Shown: positions 44,851 through 54,472 of the stretch, piece by piece
Layout: the number at the start of each line of letters is the position of its first letter
Position numbering within the stretch: the stretch's first letter is position 1
Source of the DNA: Sphingomonas azotifigens NBRC 15497
GTDB lineage: Bacteria > Pseudomonadota > Alphaproteobacteria > Sphingomonadales > Sphingomonadaceae
Direction: 5' to 3'
DNA length: 64,000 nucleotides
Assembly (NCBI RefSeq): GCF_002091475.1
Contig: NZ_BCTR01000001.1
Span: 62,001 to 126,000 of the forward strand
Translations under genes and position numbers: made by a program
Notes under the pieces: model-generated
Told to the model about the DNA's origin: nothing
Seen by the model: only the letters and a program-made list of their open reading frames with translations
Databases searched by the model: none

Positions 44851-45366
44851 CTACAGGGTCGCGGCGGCGCGGGCCGCCTGGTTGTACTGGCCGGAGAGGC
44901 GGCGGAGCAGCCCGGCGGCCTGGGCCAGCGCCGCGGCATCCGGGCCGTCGACGGCGATAGGCTCGGCAAGCACCGTCTCCCGGATTGCCCGATAGGCAGC
45001 GCAGAAATCCACGCCTGCTTCCGTGGCGGCGATCAGCTTTTCTTTGCCCGCGCGCCGCGTCGTGACCAGCCCGGCCTTTTCCAGCTTGCGGATGGCATAG
45101 GTGACAAGGTGCGTGTCTTCGACGTCGAGGACCAGTGCGATGTCGGCAAGCCGCTTGGGGCGGTCGCGATGGCGGACGGTATGAAGGATCAGCACCTCCA
45201 GCGGCGCCAGCGCAACCCCCGCGGCGGCGGCACAGCGGGCGATCCAGCGCTGATAGGCGGTGGCGGCAAGGGTGAGGCTGAACTCCAGCTCCGACAAGGC
45301 AGGCGATGCACCATCCGCGAGATGCGCCGACGACACGATCGCTTTGGCTCCTCCCCGTTCCGACAT
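44851..45366 (-). CDS. MarR-like winged-helix regulator
   Basis: A 171-residue protein with a helical N-terminus and a winged helix (P-L-E-V-L-I-L-H-T-V-R, then D-I-A-L-V-L-D-V-E-D-T-H-L-V-T-Y-A-I-R-K-L-E-K-A spread over residues 57-97). It heads the DUF969/DUF979/DUF2891 operon and diverges from the 5-oxoprolinase gene with 99 bp between starts. Control of both sides is likely. The ligand may be 5-oxoproline, inferred from position. Confidence 0.85.
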   Translation of the reverse strand: MSERGGAKAIVSSAHLADGASPALSELEFSLTLAATAYQRWIARCAAAAGVALAPLEVLILHTVRHRDRPKRLADIALVLDVEDTHLVTYAIRKLEKAGLVTTRRAGKEKLIAATEAGVDFCAAYRAIRETVLAEPIAVDGPDAAALAQAAGLLRRLSGQYNQAARAAATL

Positions 45367-45465
45367 CCTGCACCTCCCACTGCAGAAGGAAGGTTGCGCT
45401 ATACAAGCGAAGTGTCAACATTTATGCTGCGATTCACCGATAAATTATAAGTGAGGATCCGCGGC

Positions 45466-48400
45466 ATGAGCGGTTGGCGTTTCTGGATCGATCGCGGGGG
45501 TACCTTTACCGATATCGTTGCCCGGGCGCCGAACGGGACCTTGTCGACCGCCAAGCTGCTCAGCGAAAATCCAGAACGCTATGTGGATGCCGCGATTGCC
45601 GGGATTCGACAGATCCTGGGGCTGGGGGCGGACGATCCCTGGCCGGCGGGCGTCATCGACGAAGTGAAGATGGGCACCACTGTCGCCACCAATGCGCTGC
45701 TGGAGCGCAAGGGGGCCCGGACGCTGCTGGTGGTCGATCGCGGCTTTGCCGACCTGCTGACGATTGGCAACCAGACGCGGCCCGCGCTGTTCGATCTCGC
45801 CATTCGCCCGGCGCTGCCGCTCCACGATGGCGTCCTGGAGACCGGGGGGCGGGTCGACCGTGCGGGCCAGACGGTCGTGCCGCTCGACGAAGATGCCGTG
45901 CTTGCCGATCTGCGGGCGGCGCGGACCGCCGGCCATGAAGCCGTGGCAATCGCGCTTACGCATGCCTGGGCGCATCCTGCGACGGAGGCTCGGATCGCCG
46001 AGTTGGCCCGCGCCGCGGGCTTTGAGCAGGTCTCCGCCAGCCATGCCGTCAGCCCCCTGATCGGGCTGGTTGCGCGGGGGCGGACCAGCGTCGTCGACGC
46101 CTATCTCTCCCCGGTCCTGCGCCGGTACGTCGATCGGGTCGCGGGTGCGCTGGGCAGCACGCCGCTCCACTTCATGCAGTCCAATGGCGGGCTTGCCGAT
46201 GCCGCGCATTTCCAGGGCAAGGATGCGATCCTGTCCGGCCCGGCCGGCGGCGTCGTCGCCGCGGCGCGCACGGCCGAGCGGGCCGGGTTCGGCCGGGTGA
46301 TCGGCTTCGATATGGGCGGTACCTCCACCGACGTCGCACTCTATGCCGGCAGCTTCGAGCGGGTGTTCGACGCGGAAGTGGCGGGCGTCGAGATGCGCGT
46401 GCCGATGATGGCGATTGAAACGGTGGCGGCCGGTGGTGGGTCGATCCTGCACTTCGACGGCGCGCGCTACCGCGTCGGGCCGGACAGCGCCGGCGCCAAT
46501 CCGGGCCCGGCCGCCTATCGACGCGGCGGCCCCCTGACCGTGACCGACGCGAACGTACTGGTCGGCAAGATCCGGCCCGAGCATTTCCCTGCCGTGTTCG
46601 GTCCCGTCGGGGACCAGCCGCTCGACCGGGACGCCGTGGCGCGGGGCTTTGCCACGCTGGCCGAGCGGATTGCGGCGGCAACAGGCGCGCCGCAGGACCC
46701 CCGCGCAGTGGCGGAAGGCTTCCTCTCGGTCGCTGTCGCCAACATGGCGGCGGCGATCAAGCGCGTCGCCCTGGAGCGCGGCGAGGATGTCGCCGGCTTC
46801 GTGCTGCAATGTTTCGGCGGCGCGGGCGGACAGCATGCCTGTCGTGTCGCCGAGGTGCTGGGGATGCGGCAGGTGCTGATCCATCCGCTGGCAGGGGTGC
46901 TATCCGCCTATGGCATGGGGTTGGCGGACCGCGCGGCGCTGCGCCAACGCTCGGTCGAGCAGCACTTAAGCCCGGCCGTCGTGGCGGATCTCGACGCTCT
47001 TGCTGCGACGCTGGGCGATGAAGCGGCCGGAGACTTGGGCCGCGATGCAGCGGTTCGCAACACCGCCACGGCGCAGTTGCGCTACGCCGGCACCGATACG
47101 TCGCTTGGCGTGCCTTTGGGCGACGCGGCAGCGATGCGGGCGGCGTTCGAGGATGCGCATCAGGCGCGGTTCGGCTTCGCCACGCCCGATCGAGCGATCG
47201 TGGTCGAGAGCCTTATGGTAGAGGCGGTGTTGCCCGGCGAAACCGTCGCGCCGCCGCCGCTGCCGCCGCGCGACGGGCCGCTCCCGGCGCCCTTGGCGGT
47301 CGTGCCGGTTTGGACGGGTGGTGCCGAGCATGCGGTGCCGGTGCTCGATCGGGCGGCGCTGCGCCCCGGCGACCGTCTGGAAGGTCCGGTGCTGATCCGC
47401 GAGGCGACCGCAACGACGATGGTGGAGCCGGGCTGGGTGCTCGGCGTGCGTGACGGCGGTGAACTGGTGCTGGACCATGCAGGCGCCGGCGCGCGCGTCG
47501 AGGCCGATCCGGCGATCGCCGATCCGGTGCAGCTGGAGCTGTTCAACACGCAGTTCATGGGCATCGCCGAACGGATGGGCGTGGTGCTGCGCAACACCTC
47601 GAGCAGCGTCAACATGAAGGAGCGACTGGATTTCTCCTGCGCGTTGTTCGACGCCGAGGGGCGGTTGGTGGCCAATGCGCCGCACGTCCCCGTGCATCTC
47701 GGCGCGATGGGTGACAGCGTTCGCGCGGTGCTGGCGCGGCGCGGGGCAAGTCTCAAGCCGGGCGATGCCATCGCGCTCAACGATCCTTTCCATGGCGGCA
47801 CGCACCTTCCCGACGTGACCGTCATCACCCCGGTGTTCGACGGCGGGGAGCTCCGCTTCTTCGTCGCCAATCGCGGGCACCATGCCGATATCGGCGGCCT
47901 CACGCCCGGATCGACCCCGCCGGAATCGGCGCGGCTCGCCGAGGAAGGCGTGGTGATCGACGATTTCCTGCTCGTCGATGGTGGCGTGTTCCAGGAGGCG
48001 GCGTTCCGTCGTCTGCTGACCGAGGCCGAATGGCCGGCCCGCAACCCGGACGTCAACGTCGCCGACATCAAGGCGCAGCTGGCCGCCAATGCCAGCGGCG
48101 TGGCCGAACTGCAGGCGCTGGTCGCCGCCCGGGGCTGGCCGATGGTCCACGCCTATATGGGCCATGTCATGGCCAATGCCGAGGAGAGCATCCGCCGCGT
48201 CGTTGCGGGTTTGCGCGACGGTGTGTTCGAGGACCGGCTGGACAGCGGTGCGCCGCTCAGGGTGGCGGTGACGGTCGACCAAGTAGCGCGCACGGCGGTG
48301 ATCGACTTCACCGGCACCGGTCTTGCGAGCGCTGGCAATTTCAACGCGCCGCCGTCGGTAACGCGGGCGGTGGTGCTCTATGCGTTTCGCTGCCTGGCAG

Positions 48401-49050
48401 GCGAGGCGATCCCGCTCAACGAAGGCTGCCTGGCACCCTTGCGCATCGTCGTCCCCGAAGGTTCGTTCCTCGCGCCGCCGCCGGGCAGTGCGGTGGTCGC
48501 CGGCAATACGGAGGTCAGCCAGGCGCTGTGCAATGTGCTGCTCGGCGCGCTGGGAGCAGTGGCGGCGTCGCAGGGGACGATGAACAACTTTCTGTTCGGC
48601 AATGATCGTCACCAATATTACGAGACGATCTGCGGCGGGGCAGGGGCGGGCCCTGGCTTTGACGGGGCCTCGGCGGTCCACACGCACATGACCAACACCC
48701 GGATCACCGATCCCGAGATCCTGGAGCTGCGCTATCCGGTGCGGCTCGACCGCTTCGCCGTCCGGCGCGGATCGGGCGGGGCGGGGCGGTGGCCAGGCGG
48801 CGACGGCGCGGTTCGCGCGATGACGATGCTCGAGCCGATGACCGTGACGCTGGTCGCCTCACGCAGGACGGTGGCACCGTTCGGGCTCGCCGGCGGAAAC
48901 TGCGGTCAGCATGGGACACAATGGATCCAGCGTGCGACCGGGCGGGTAGAGCCGATCGGCGGTGCCGCGCGCGCTGAGCTGGAGAAGGGCGATCGGATCG
49001 TCATCGAAACCCCCGGCGGGGGCGGGTATGGCGTGCGCCGTCAATCCTAG
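45466..49050 (+). CDS. 5-oxoprolinase (ATP-hydrolysing), fused HyuA/HyuB type
   Basis: A 1194-residue single-chain enzyme. The N-terminal half starts [11 protein letters not shown] and has [11 protein letters not shown], the actin-like ATPase signatures of hydantoinase A. The C-terminal half (from about 690) contains G-G-T-H-L-P-D-V and [14 protein letters not shown], as in hydantoinase B/5-oxoprolinase. The enzyme opens 5-oxo-L-proline to glutamate with ATP. Start at 45466 follows GAGGATCC; a GTG at 45451 is an alternative. It faces the putative carrier operon. Confidence 0.93.
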   Translation: MSGWRFWIDRGGTFTDIVARAPNGTLSTAKLLSENPERYVDAAIAGIRQILGLGADDPWPAGVIDEVKMGTTVATNALLERKGARTLLVVDRGFADLLTIGNQTRPALFDLAIRPALPLHDGVLETGGRVDRAGQTVVPLDEDAVLADLRAARTAGHEAVAIALTHAWAHPATEARIAELARAAGFEQVSASHAVSPLIGLVARGRTSVVDAYLSPVLRRYVDRVAGALGSTPLHFMQSNGGLADAAHFQGKDAILSGPAGGVVAAARTAERAGFGRVIGFDMGGTSTDVALYAGSFERVFDAEVAGVEMRVPMMAIETVAAGGGSILHFDGARYRVGPDSAGANPGPAAYRRGGPLTVTDANVLVGKIRPEHFPAVFGPVGDQPLDRDAVARGFATLAERIAAATGAPQDPRAVAEGFLSVAVANMAAAIKRVALERGEDVAGFVLQCFGGAGGQHACRVAEVLGMRQVLIHPLAGVLSAYGMGLADRAALRQRSVEQHLSPAVVADLDALAATLGDEAAGDLGRDAAVRNTATAQLRYAGTDTSLGVPLGDAAAMRAAFEDAHQARFGFATPDRAIVVESLMVEAVLPGETVAPPPLPPRDGPLPAPLAVVPVWTGGAEHAVPVLDRAALRPGDRLEGPVLIREATATTMVEPGWVLGVRDGGELVLDHAGAGARVEADPAIADPVQLELFNTQFMGIAERMGVVLRNTSSSVNMKERLDFSCALFDAEGRLVANAPHVPVHLGAMGDSVRAVLARRGASLKPGDAIALNDPFHGGTHLPDVTVITPVFDGGELRFFVANRGHHADIGGLTPGSTPPESARLAEEGVVIDDFLLVDGGVFQEAAFRRLLTEAEWPARNPDVNVADIKAQLAANASGVAELQALVAARGWPMVHAYMGHVMANAEESIRRVVAGLRDGVFEDRLDSGAPLRVAVTVDQVARTAVIDFTGTGLASAGNFNAPPSVTRAVVLYAFRCLAGEAIPLNEGCLAPLRIVVPEGSFLAPPPGSAVVAGNTEVSQALCNVLLGALGAVAASQGTMNNFLFGNDRHQYYETICGGAGAGPGFDGASAVHTHMTNTRITDPEILELRYPVRLDRFAVRRGSGGAGRWPGGDGAVRAMTMLEPMTVTLVASRRTVAPFGLAGGNCGQHGTQWIQRATGRVEPIGGAARAELEKGDRIVIETPGGGGYGVRRQS

Positions 49051-49205
49051 CGCGAAAACCACCTGGTGGCGAACCTCCGGCTGTTCGCGCCTGATTCCAG
49101 CGCCTCTGCTTGCGCAATCGCCAGGTGTTCCCTTTAGGCGGGAATCGATTCCTGCCGAATGCGTAGATGCGCTGTTTATGGAAGAACCGCCGGAGCCTCG
49201 AGAGT

Positions 49206-49385
49206 GAACCGCGCCGGGTTTGTCGGAGGCTTCGTGGTTCAAGGTACGCGGCCAGGGCACTTCGTCGAGCATGGCGTAGTATCGCTCCTCGGCTTCGGCA
49301 GGCGGGGTTTTGCCGATGGGCTCCAGCAGCCGAGGTCTGGCTATCGGTGACCAGCCCTGTTGGTGGCCGGTGTCCCCTCCTCCCA
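49206..49385 (-). mobile_element. IS3-family transposase C-terminal remnant
   Basis: On the minus strand a frame reads R-L-L-E-P-I-G-K-T-P-P-A-E-A-E-E-R-Y-Y-A and then M-L-D-E-V-P. This matches the last residues of IS3-family OrfB transposases. The sequence AACCACGAAGCCTCCGACAA and the following ACCCGGCGCGGTTCA resemble the right end of such elements. The rest of the element is missing. It is a scar downstream of the 5-oxoprolinase gene. Confidence 0.65.
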
Positions 49386-49509
49386 GATCAGCCCAACGCG
49401 CCTGTGTTACCTGTAACGACCTGTTGGTGTGCCGCCATGCCGACCCCCGTGCGCGAGCGAGGTCAGAAGCAGCGCGACGCGTTCCGGGGCGCCGGACTGC
49501 GACCGATCC

Positions 49510-49879
49510 AGATATCCTGTCCGGTGATCTCAAGGGTGCGCGCGCACGCCTTGCCGCGCGGGCGCCTCTCCCCTCCGCGCAGTTCAGCGGGAATTGGCGG
49601 GAAGGGACCGATGGGGTTCTCGGCCAAGGTGCCGACAGCCTTCGGCTGCGATATGCCGCATTGCGGACGATGGACGGACAGATGACGCTCAACATCGGCC
49701 GCGTTAGCGGCCAGGGCGAGGATGCCGCCGGACTGCGGATCAAACTCGCTGTCACCAATCTCCTCAACACCCGCCCGCACGTCGCCGCCGATGGCGGTGC
49801 GCTGCCCTTTGCCCTGGATCCCAGGATACTCGATCCTGTCGGTCGCACGGTGCAGTTGTCGCTGCGGAAGCGGTTCTGA
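49510..49879 (+). pseudogene. TonB-dependent receptor C-terminal remnant
   Basis: The frame ending at the TGA at 49879 reads L-A-V-T-N-L-L-N-T-R-P, then D-P-x-x-L-D-P-V-G-R and ends S-L-R-K-R-F. This is the standard end of a TonB receptor barrel, with a terminal aromatic residue. Upstream (about 49510-49690) the same frame is compatible with barrel strands. No plug domain or start is present, so only the tail survives beside the IS3 scar. Together 49051-50104 holds no intact gene. Confidence 0.6.
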
Positions 49880-49996
49880 GGCGGGACAGGTTGGCTGACC
49901 ATCGCCCTGCATTGTGCCGTATCGTCTTCCCCAATGTCATCGAGCTGGAGCGGACGAAATTTCTGACACTGCCCCCATGGGCAAGAGGCTCGTCGC

Positions 49997-50029
49997 TAGA
50001 GCGTTTTCACCTTGGGCGAAGACGCTCTA
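49997..50029. repeat. Hairpin repeat TAGAGCGTTTTC / GAAGACGCTCTA
   Basis: Two 12-base arms match at 11 positions around a nine-base loop. The AGAGCGTTTTC core resembles an intergenic palindromic element common in alphaproteobacterial genomes. Family membership is from memory of such elements. A second hairpin follows at 50044-50087. Confidence 0.5.
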
Positions 50030-50043
50030 AGTTCTTGATTGCC

Positions 50044-50087
50044 GCATTTTCCGAGTCAATGACCGTGAACGGTCAACTTGAAAATGC
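50044..50087. repeat. Composite hairpin with GCATTTTC/GAAAATGC outer arms
   Basis: Outer arms GCATTTTC (50044-50051) and GAAAATGC (50080-50087) enclose a perfect inner palindrome TGACCGTGAACGGTCA (50060-50075). It lies at the 3' end of the LysR gene that ends at 50105. It could be a mobile REP-like repeat or a terminator for the LysR transcript. Confidence 0.45.
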
Positions 50088-50104
50088 TTTAATTGTCGCC
50101 GCCT

Positions 50105-50989
50105 TCAATCCGGCAGCGGCCCTTCGCTGAATTGGCCGAGAAGCCACACTCTAAAGGCGCGCATCGCATGGCTTGGCGTGCGTGACTTCAGGCGCGTCAG
50201 CCAATAGCTGTCCGAGCGCACCTCGATCGGGAAGGGCCGCACCAAATGGCCCATCTCGATCTCGCGACGAAACAGGGCGGGTGGCGCCAGCGCTACACCG
50301 GCCCCCTGCATTGCGGCCTGGACCATGATCAGGGACGAATCGAACAGCGGGCCGCGGATCGCGCTGACCTCGATGCCAGCAGCCTGAAACCATGCCGGCC
50401 AATCCTGGGGGCGATAGGATCGCAGCAGCGGCATGCGAAGCAGGTCGGCGGGCTCCCGCAGGTTGGCTGCTGCCGATGGGCCGCATAGGGGCGATAACGG
50501 GGCAGTGCAGATCCGGTCCGCCTCGACGCCGTGCCAGGCACCGTCCCCGAAGCGGATCGCATAATCCAGGCCCTCCGCGACCAAGTCGACCTTGTTGTTA
50601 TTGGTGAGCAGGCGGAGGTCGATGCCCGGATGCATCGCTCTGAACACCGGCAAGCGTTCGAGCAGCGCCCCGACGACGAACGTACCCACGGCGCTGACGG
50701 TCAATACCTCCTGCACGCCGCCATTCTCGAACCGCTCGAACAGGCGATCGATGGCGCCAAAGGCCTCGAACAGTGTCGGCGCCAGGGCGAGCCCTTCATC
50801 GGTGAGCTTCAAACCCCGATTGGATCGACGAAAAACGGCTACACCCAGCCGATTTTCCAACGCCTTGATCTGGTGACTGATGGCGGCCTGTGTGACGCAC
50901 AGTTCGTCTGCCGCCCGGGTGAAGGACAGGTGCCGCGCGGCCGCCTCGAAGGCGCGCAATGCGTTCAGTGGTATGGGTGCACGCGCCAT
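50105..50989 (-). CDS. LysR-family regulator (AmpR/GcvA-like)
   Basis: A 294-residue protein opening P-L-N-A-L-R-A-F-E-A-A-A-R-H-L-S-F-T-R-A-A, with T-Q-A-A-I-S-H-Q-I-K-A-L-E in the recognition helix. This is the signature of the GcvA/AmpR clade. The effector domain follows. It diverges from a class A beta-lactamase gene, the standard AmpR arrangement. A near-perfect dyad lies seven bases upstream of its start, suggesting autoregulation and control of the lactamase. Confidence 0.92.
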   Translation of the reverse strand: MARAPIPLNALRAFEAAARHLSFTRAADELCVTQAAISHQIKALENRLGVAVFRRSNRGLKLTDEGLALAPTLFEAFGAIDRLFERFENGGVQEVLTVSAVGTFVVGALLERLPVFRAMHPGIDLRLLTNNNKVDLVAEGLDYAIRFGDGAWHGVEADRICTAPLSPLCGPSAAANLREPADLLRMPLLRSYRPQDWPAWFQAAGIEVSAIRGPLFDSSLIMVQAAMQGAGVALAPPALFRREIEMGHLVRPFPIEVRSDSYWLTRLKSRTPSHAMRAFRVWLLGQFSEGPLPD

Positions 50990-50995
50990 TCATCC

Positions 50996-51021
50996 CTCAA
51001 TTTTCTAATGGCAAAACTGAG
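50996..51021. promoter_or_regulatory. Dyad CTCAATTTT-N8-AAAACTGAG, candidate LysR binding site
   Basis: The nine-base arms match at eight positions and fit the LysR T-N11-A pattern. The site is immediately upstream of the LysR start and 70 bp ahead of the beta-lactamase start, a suitable place for an AmpR-type activator/repressor. Confidence 0.55.
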
Positions 51022-51090
51022 ATATCGTCCTTTGCTGGCGCAGGCCGTCTCCGTCAAACTCGCAACATCGCTTATGACGAGGTTGCTCCC

Positions 51091-51951
51091 ATGAAGCCCA
51101 CGCGACGCGTTTTTTCGTTTGGTTTGCCCGCGCTGGTTTGCTGGCCTGGGCTCGCGCGATCGGCTGTTTCCGATCCGATCGCACAGTATGAGCGGGTGAC
51201 GGGCGGTCGGATTGGCGTCTATGCGGTCAACGTCAAGACGGGCGCGAAGCTGACATGGCGCGCCGACGAACGCTTCATCATGTGCAGCTCCTACAAAGCC
51301 TCCCTGGCGGCCTTCGTGCTGTCACGCGTTGATCGCGGAGAGGAGAAGCTGGACGCCGCGATACGCTACGGGGTCCGGGACACGAAGGATCTGTGGGGCC
51401 CCGTCTCCAAGGCCAACCTGACAAAGGGCGCCATGACCGTCGAGGCGATGTGCAAGGCTGCGGTGGAGATAAGCGACGGTGTTTGTGCCAATTTGCTGTT
51501 GGCCCGTTCTGGCGGTCCGGCCGCGCTCACCGCATTCCTGCGGTCGATCGGAGACGGGATAACCCGCGTCGACCACTACGAACCGCAGCTCGATCGCGTG
51601 CCTTCGGGTGGGCCATGGGATTCGACGACTCCCGCCGCGATGGCCGCCACCTTGCAGAAGATGGTCCTTGGCGATGTTCTGTCCGCACGGTCGAAGGCGC
51701 TACTGACTCAATGGCTTATCGGCAATCAGACCAACCCCCGCCTGCGCGGCGGCCTGCCGAGAAGTTGGTTGATCGGGAACAAGACCGGCCATAGCGGGCG
51801 CGACATGGCCGGCGACATCGCCGTTGCATGGCCTCGGCCCGATACGCCAATCGTGATTGCGGTGTATACGCGCGAGGGAAGACCGACGGAAAAGCAGTTC
51901 GACGAGGTGTTTGGCGGCATTGGCCGATTGGTCGCTTCCACGCTCGTCTGA
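51091..51951 (+). CDS. Class A beta-lactamase
   Basis: A 286-residue protein with an R-R-V-F-S-F-type (possibly Tat) signal peptide (about 1-25). The active-site motifs are C-S-S-Y-K (Ser70, Lys73), S-D-G in place of SDN (residues 130-132), E-P-Q-L-D (Glu166, with Asp instead of Asn at 170) and K-T-G (234-236), in Ambler numbering by alignment to TEM. Gly132 is known from M. tuberculosis BlaC, where it affects inhibitor response. It should hydrolyse beta-lactams in the periplasm. Start at 51091 follows GAGG. Probably inducible through the divergent LysR gene. The D170 change is unusual. Confidence 0.92.
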   Translation: MKPTRRVFSFGLPALVCWPGLARSAVSDPIAQYERVTGGRIGVYAVNVKTGAKLTWRADERFIMCSSYKASLAAFVLSRVDRGEEKLDAAIRYGVRDTKDLWGPVSKANLTKGAMTVEAMCKAAVEISDGVCANLLLARSGGPAALTAFLRSIGDGITRVDHYEPQLDRVPSGGPWDSTTPAAMAATLQKMVLGDVLSARSKALLTQWLIGNQTNPRLRGGLPRSWLIGNKTGHSGRDMAGDIAVAWPRPDTPIVIAVYTREGRPTEKQFDEVFGGIGRLVASTLV

Positions 51952-52186
51952 AAAGGGCAAACCGTCCGGTGACAGCCGCAGGGCCAGTTGGCACATCGTG
52001 TGCCGACCAACTCAGGCCGTTCACTAATGGTGCTTCGAACGGCAGGCTTTGCCAAAAGCGTCGTGAGCGCCAACGCTGACGAAGCTCGTGAAACCAGCTG
52101 CCAGCAAGCCTTCCTGAGATGGCTGCTTGGCGCTGAACGGACCTTGGGCGCTGAGTAGCCCAACTCTCGCATCGTTACGGCGTGGT

Positions 52187-52214
52187 TTGACACACCTCAT
52201 TTTGCGGCTATAGC
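52187..52214 (+). promoter_or_regulatory. Promoter for the haemin-type receptor gene
   Basis: TTGACA (52187-52192) and TATAGC (52209-52214) are 16 bases apart, placing the start near 52221, some 33 bases before the GTG start. AAGGGGGAC precedes the start codon. The remainder of 51952-52253 shows no gene; a short minus-strand frame there has no family match. Confidence 0.6.
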
Positions 52215-52253
52215 AAACGCGAATCAGTCGCAATATCAAGTAAGGGGGACCAC

Positions 52254-54455
52254 GTGACCTATCCAATCGCCCGCCTCGCTGGGGCGGCGAGCCTGTTCGC
52301 CTACCTGTCTGCTGCGCCGGCGCTCGCACAGGCGCAGCAGACCCCTGTCGCCGGGGAGCAGGACGGCAAGCCCGATCCCGCCACCATCACCGTCACCGCG
52401 ACGCGCCTCGCCACCGACACGCAGAAGGTGCCTGCGACCGTGACGGTCGTCACCGACGAGAAGATGGCCGACCAGCTGGTCAACGACGTGAAGGATCTGG
52501 TGCGGTTCGAACCCGGCGTGAGCGTGCCGCGCCAGCCGGCCCGCTTCGGCGCGGCATTGGGCACCACCGGCCGTGCGGGGAATGAGGGGTTCGTCGTGCG
52601 CGGTATCGGCGGCAACCGCGTGCTGATCCAGGTGGACGGCGTGCGCGTGCCCGACGGCTTCACCTTCGGCGCGCAGAGCGTCGGGCGCGGCGATTATGTC
52701 GATCTCGGCCTCGTCAAATCGGTGGAGATCCTGCGCGGGCCGGCCTCGGCGCTCTATGGCAGCGACGGTCTGGCGGGCGCGATCAGCTTCACCACCGCCG
52801 ATCCCGGCGATTTCCTGACCCGCGGCAAGTCGGTGGGCGGGCTGGGGCGCGCCGGCTACCAGTCGTCCGATCAGGAATGGAGCGAAACCGGCATCCTTGC
52901 CGGGCGCAGCGGCTCCTGGTCGGCGATGCTCGCCTATACCCGCCGCGACTTCGCCGAGCTGGAGAATCAGGGCAGCGTCGGCGGCAGCGGCATGTCGCGC
53001 ACCAAGGCCAATCCGCAGGACGGCGAAGCGAATGCGGTGCTTGGCCGCATCGTCTATGAGCCCGGCACCGGCCACAAGTTGCGCCTGACCGGCGAATATC
53101 TGGACAACCATCTCGATAGCAACGTGCTGACCAGCGTCAGTGCGAGTGTCGCCGGCACCACCGCCAGTGACAGCACCAAGCGCAAGCGCGCGGCGTTCGA
53201 CTGGACCTGGGCCGGACAGGGTGCGATCCAGCGCACCCGCCTCAGCCTCTACTGGCAGCAGGCCGAGGACAGCCAGTTCGCCGCCGAGGGCCGCACGACG
53301 CTTGCCGACCGCACCCGGCTGAACACCTTCGACAATCGCGTGTTCGGCGGATCGGGCGAGATCATCTTCGGCTATGAAACCGGCGCGCTCCGCCACCGTC
53401 TCATCATCGGGGCAGACGCCAGCCGCACCCGGCAGGAGGGGATCCGCGACGGCACCGTGCCGCCGGCGGGCGAGACCTATCCCACCCGCGCCTTCCCGAT
53501 CACCGATTTCACGCTGGCCGGCCTGTTTGTCTCGGACGAGATCAGCCTCGGCCCGGTGACGCTGTTCCCGGCGCTGCGCTTCGACCATTATGCGCTCGAT
53601 CCGAAAAAGGATGCCGCGCTGCCGGCGTTCAACTCGGCCAGCCAGAGCGGCTCGCGTGTCTCGCCGAAGATCGGCGCGACGCTCGCGCTGAGCCCGGACG
53701 TGAGCCTGTTCGCCAACTATGCGCAGGGATTCAAGGCGCCCGAGCCGAGCCAGGTGAACCAGTTCTTCCAGAACCTCGCCTTCGGCTATCGCTCCGAGCC
53801 CAATCCGAACCTCAAGCCCGAGACCAGCCGCAGCGTCGAAGGCGGCATCCGCTTCGGCGGCGGCGGCGTGCGCATGCAGCTGACCGGCTTCCATGCCGAT
53901 TACGATAACTTCATCTCGCAGGAAGTGGTGGGCGGCGCGTTCACGCCCGCAAACCCGGCGGTCTACCAGTTCATCAACCTCGACGAGGCGCGGGTGAACG
54001 GCATCGAGGGGCGGGTGGATGCCCAGCTCGGCCGCGGCTTCAGCGCGAACCTGGCCTTCGCCTATGCCGATGGTGACGTCATCCGGCAGGGCGTGAAGTC
54101 TTCGCTGTCGACGGTCGATCCGGCGAAGATCGTCGGCGGGCTCGGCTATCGCGCACCGGACGGGGGCTTTGGCGGCCAGCTGACCGTGACCCACAGCACC
54201 CGCAAGGAAGCGAGCGCCACGACGGGCGTGTGCACCGCCGCCTGTTATCGGCCCGACGCCTTCACCATTGTCGACGCCACCGCCTTTGTGCGGCTGACCC
54301 AGGGGCTCACGCTGCGGGCGGGCATCTTCAACCTGTTCGACGCCAAATATGCCTGGTGGAACGACGTGCGCGGCCTCGCCGCCAGCTCGACGATCACCGA
54401 CGCCTACACCCAGCCGGGACGCAACGGCAGCGTCTCGATCAGCTACCGCTTCTGA
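52254..54455 (+). CDS. TonB-dependent haemoglobin/transferrin/lactoferrin-type receptor
   Basis: A 733-residue receptor with GTG start behind AAGGGGGAC and a signal peptide to about residue 24. The TonB box T-I-T-V-T-A-T-R begins the plug (V-E-I-L-R-G-P-A-S-A-L-Y-G-S-D-G-L-A-G). N-P-N-L-K-P-E-T-S in the barrel is close to the NPDL box of haem receptors. It ends in aromatic F. The next gene, 17 bp on, is a DUF6607 protein, a partner I associate with haemin receptors. Ligand haem or haemoprotein is likely; iron control would be expected but no clear Fur box is seen. Confidence 0.88.
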   Translation: MTYPIARLAGAASLFAYLSAAPALAQAQQTPVAGEQDGKPDPATITVTATRLATDTQKVPATVTVVTDEKMADQLVNDVKDLVRFEPGVSVPRQPARFGAALGTTGRAGNEGFVVRGIGGNRVLIQVDGVRVPDGFTFGAQSVGRGDYVDLGLVKSVEILRGPASALYGSDGLAGAISFTTADPGDFLTRGKSVGGLGRAGYQSSDQEWSETGILAGRSGSWSAMLAYTRRDFAELENQGSVGGSGMSRTKANPQDGEANAVLGRIVYEPGTGHKLRLTGEYLDNHLDSNVLTSVSASVAGTTASDSTKRKRAAFDWTWAGQGAIQRTRLSLYWQQAEDSQFAAEGRTTLADRTRLNTFDNRVFGGSGEIIFGYETGALRHRLIIGADASRTRQEGIRDGTVPPAGETYPTRAFPITDFTLAGLFVSDEISLGPVTLFPALRFDHYALDPKKDAALPAFNSASQSGSRVSPKIGATLALSPDVSLFANYAQGFKAPEPSQVNQFFQNLAFGYRSEPNPNLKPETSRSVEGGIRFGGGGVRMQLTGFHADYDNFISQEVVGGAFTPANPAVYQFINLDEARVNGIEGRVDAQLGRGFSANLAFAYADGDVIRQGVKSSLSTVDPAKIVGGLGYRAPDGGFGGQLTVTHSTRKEASATTGVCTAACYRPDAFTIVDATAFVRLTQGLTLRAGIFNLFDAKYAWWNDVRGLAASSTITDAYTQPGRNGSVSISYRF

Positions 54456-54472
54456 ACATCGGAGGGCACATC

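Noticed and set aside
45411..45416. TTGACA on the minus strand ahead of the MarR gene
   Set aside because: No acceptable -10 box at 16-18 bases, so a promoter cannot be supported.
46966..48687. Minus-strand open frame of 573 codons inside 5-oxoprolinase
   Set aside because: Low-complexity His/Arg-rich translation, antisense to well conserved oxoprolinase motifs.
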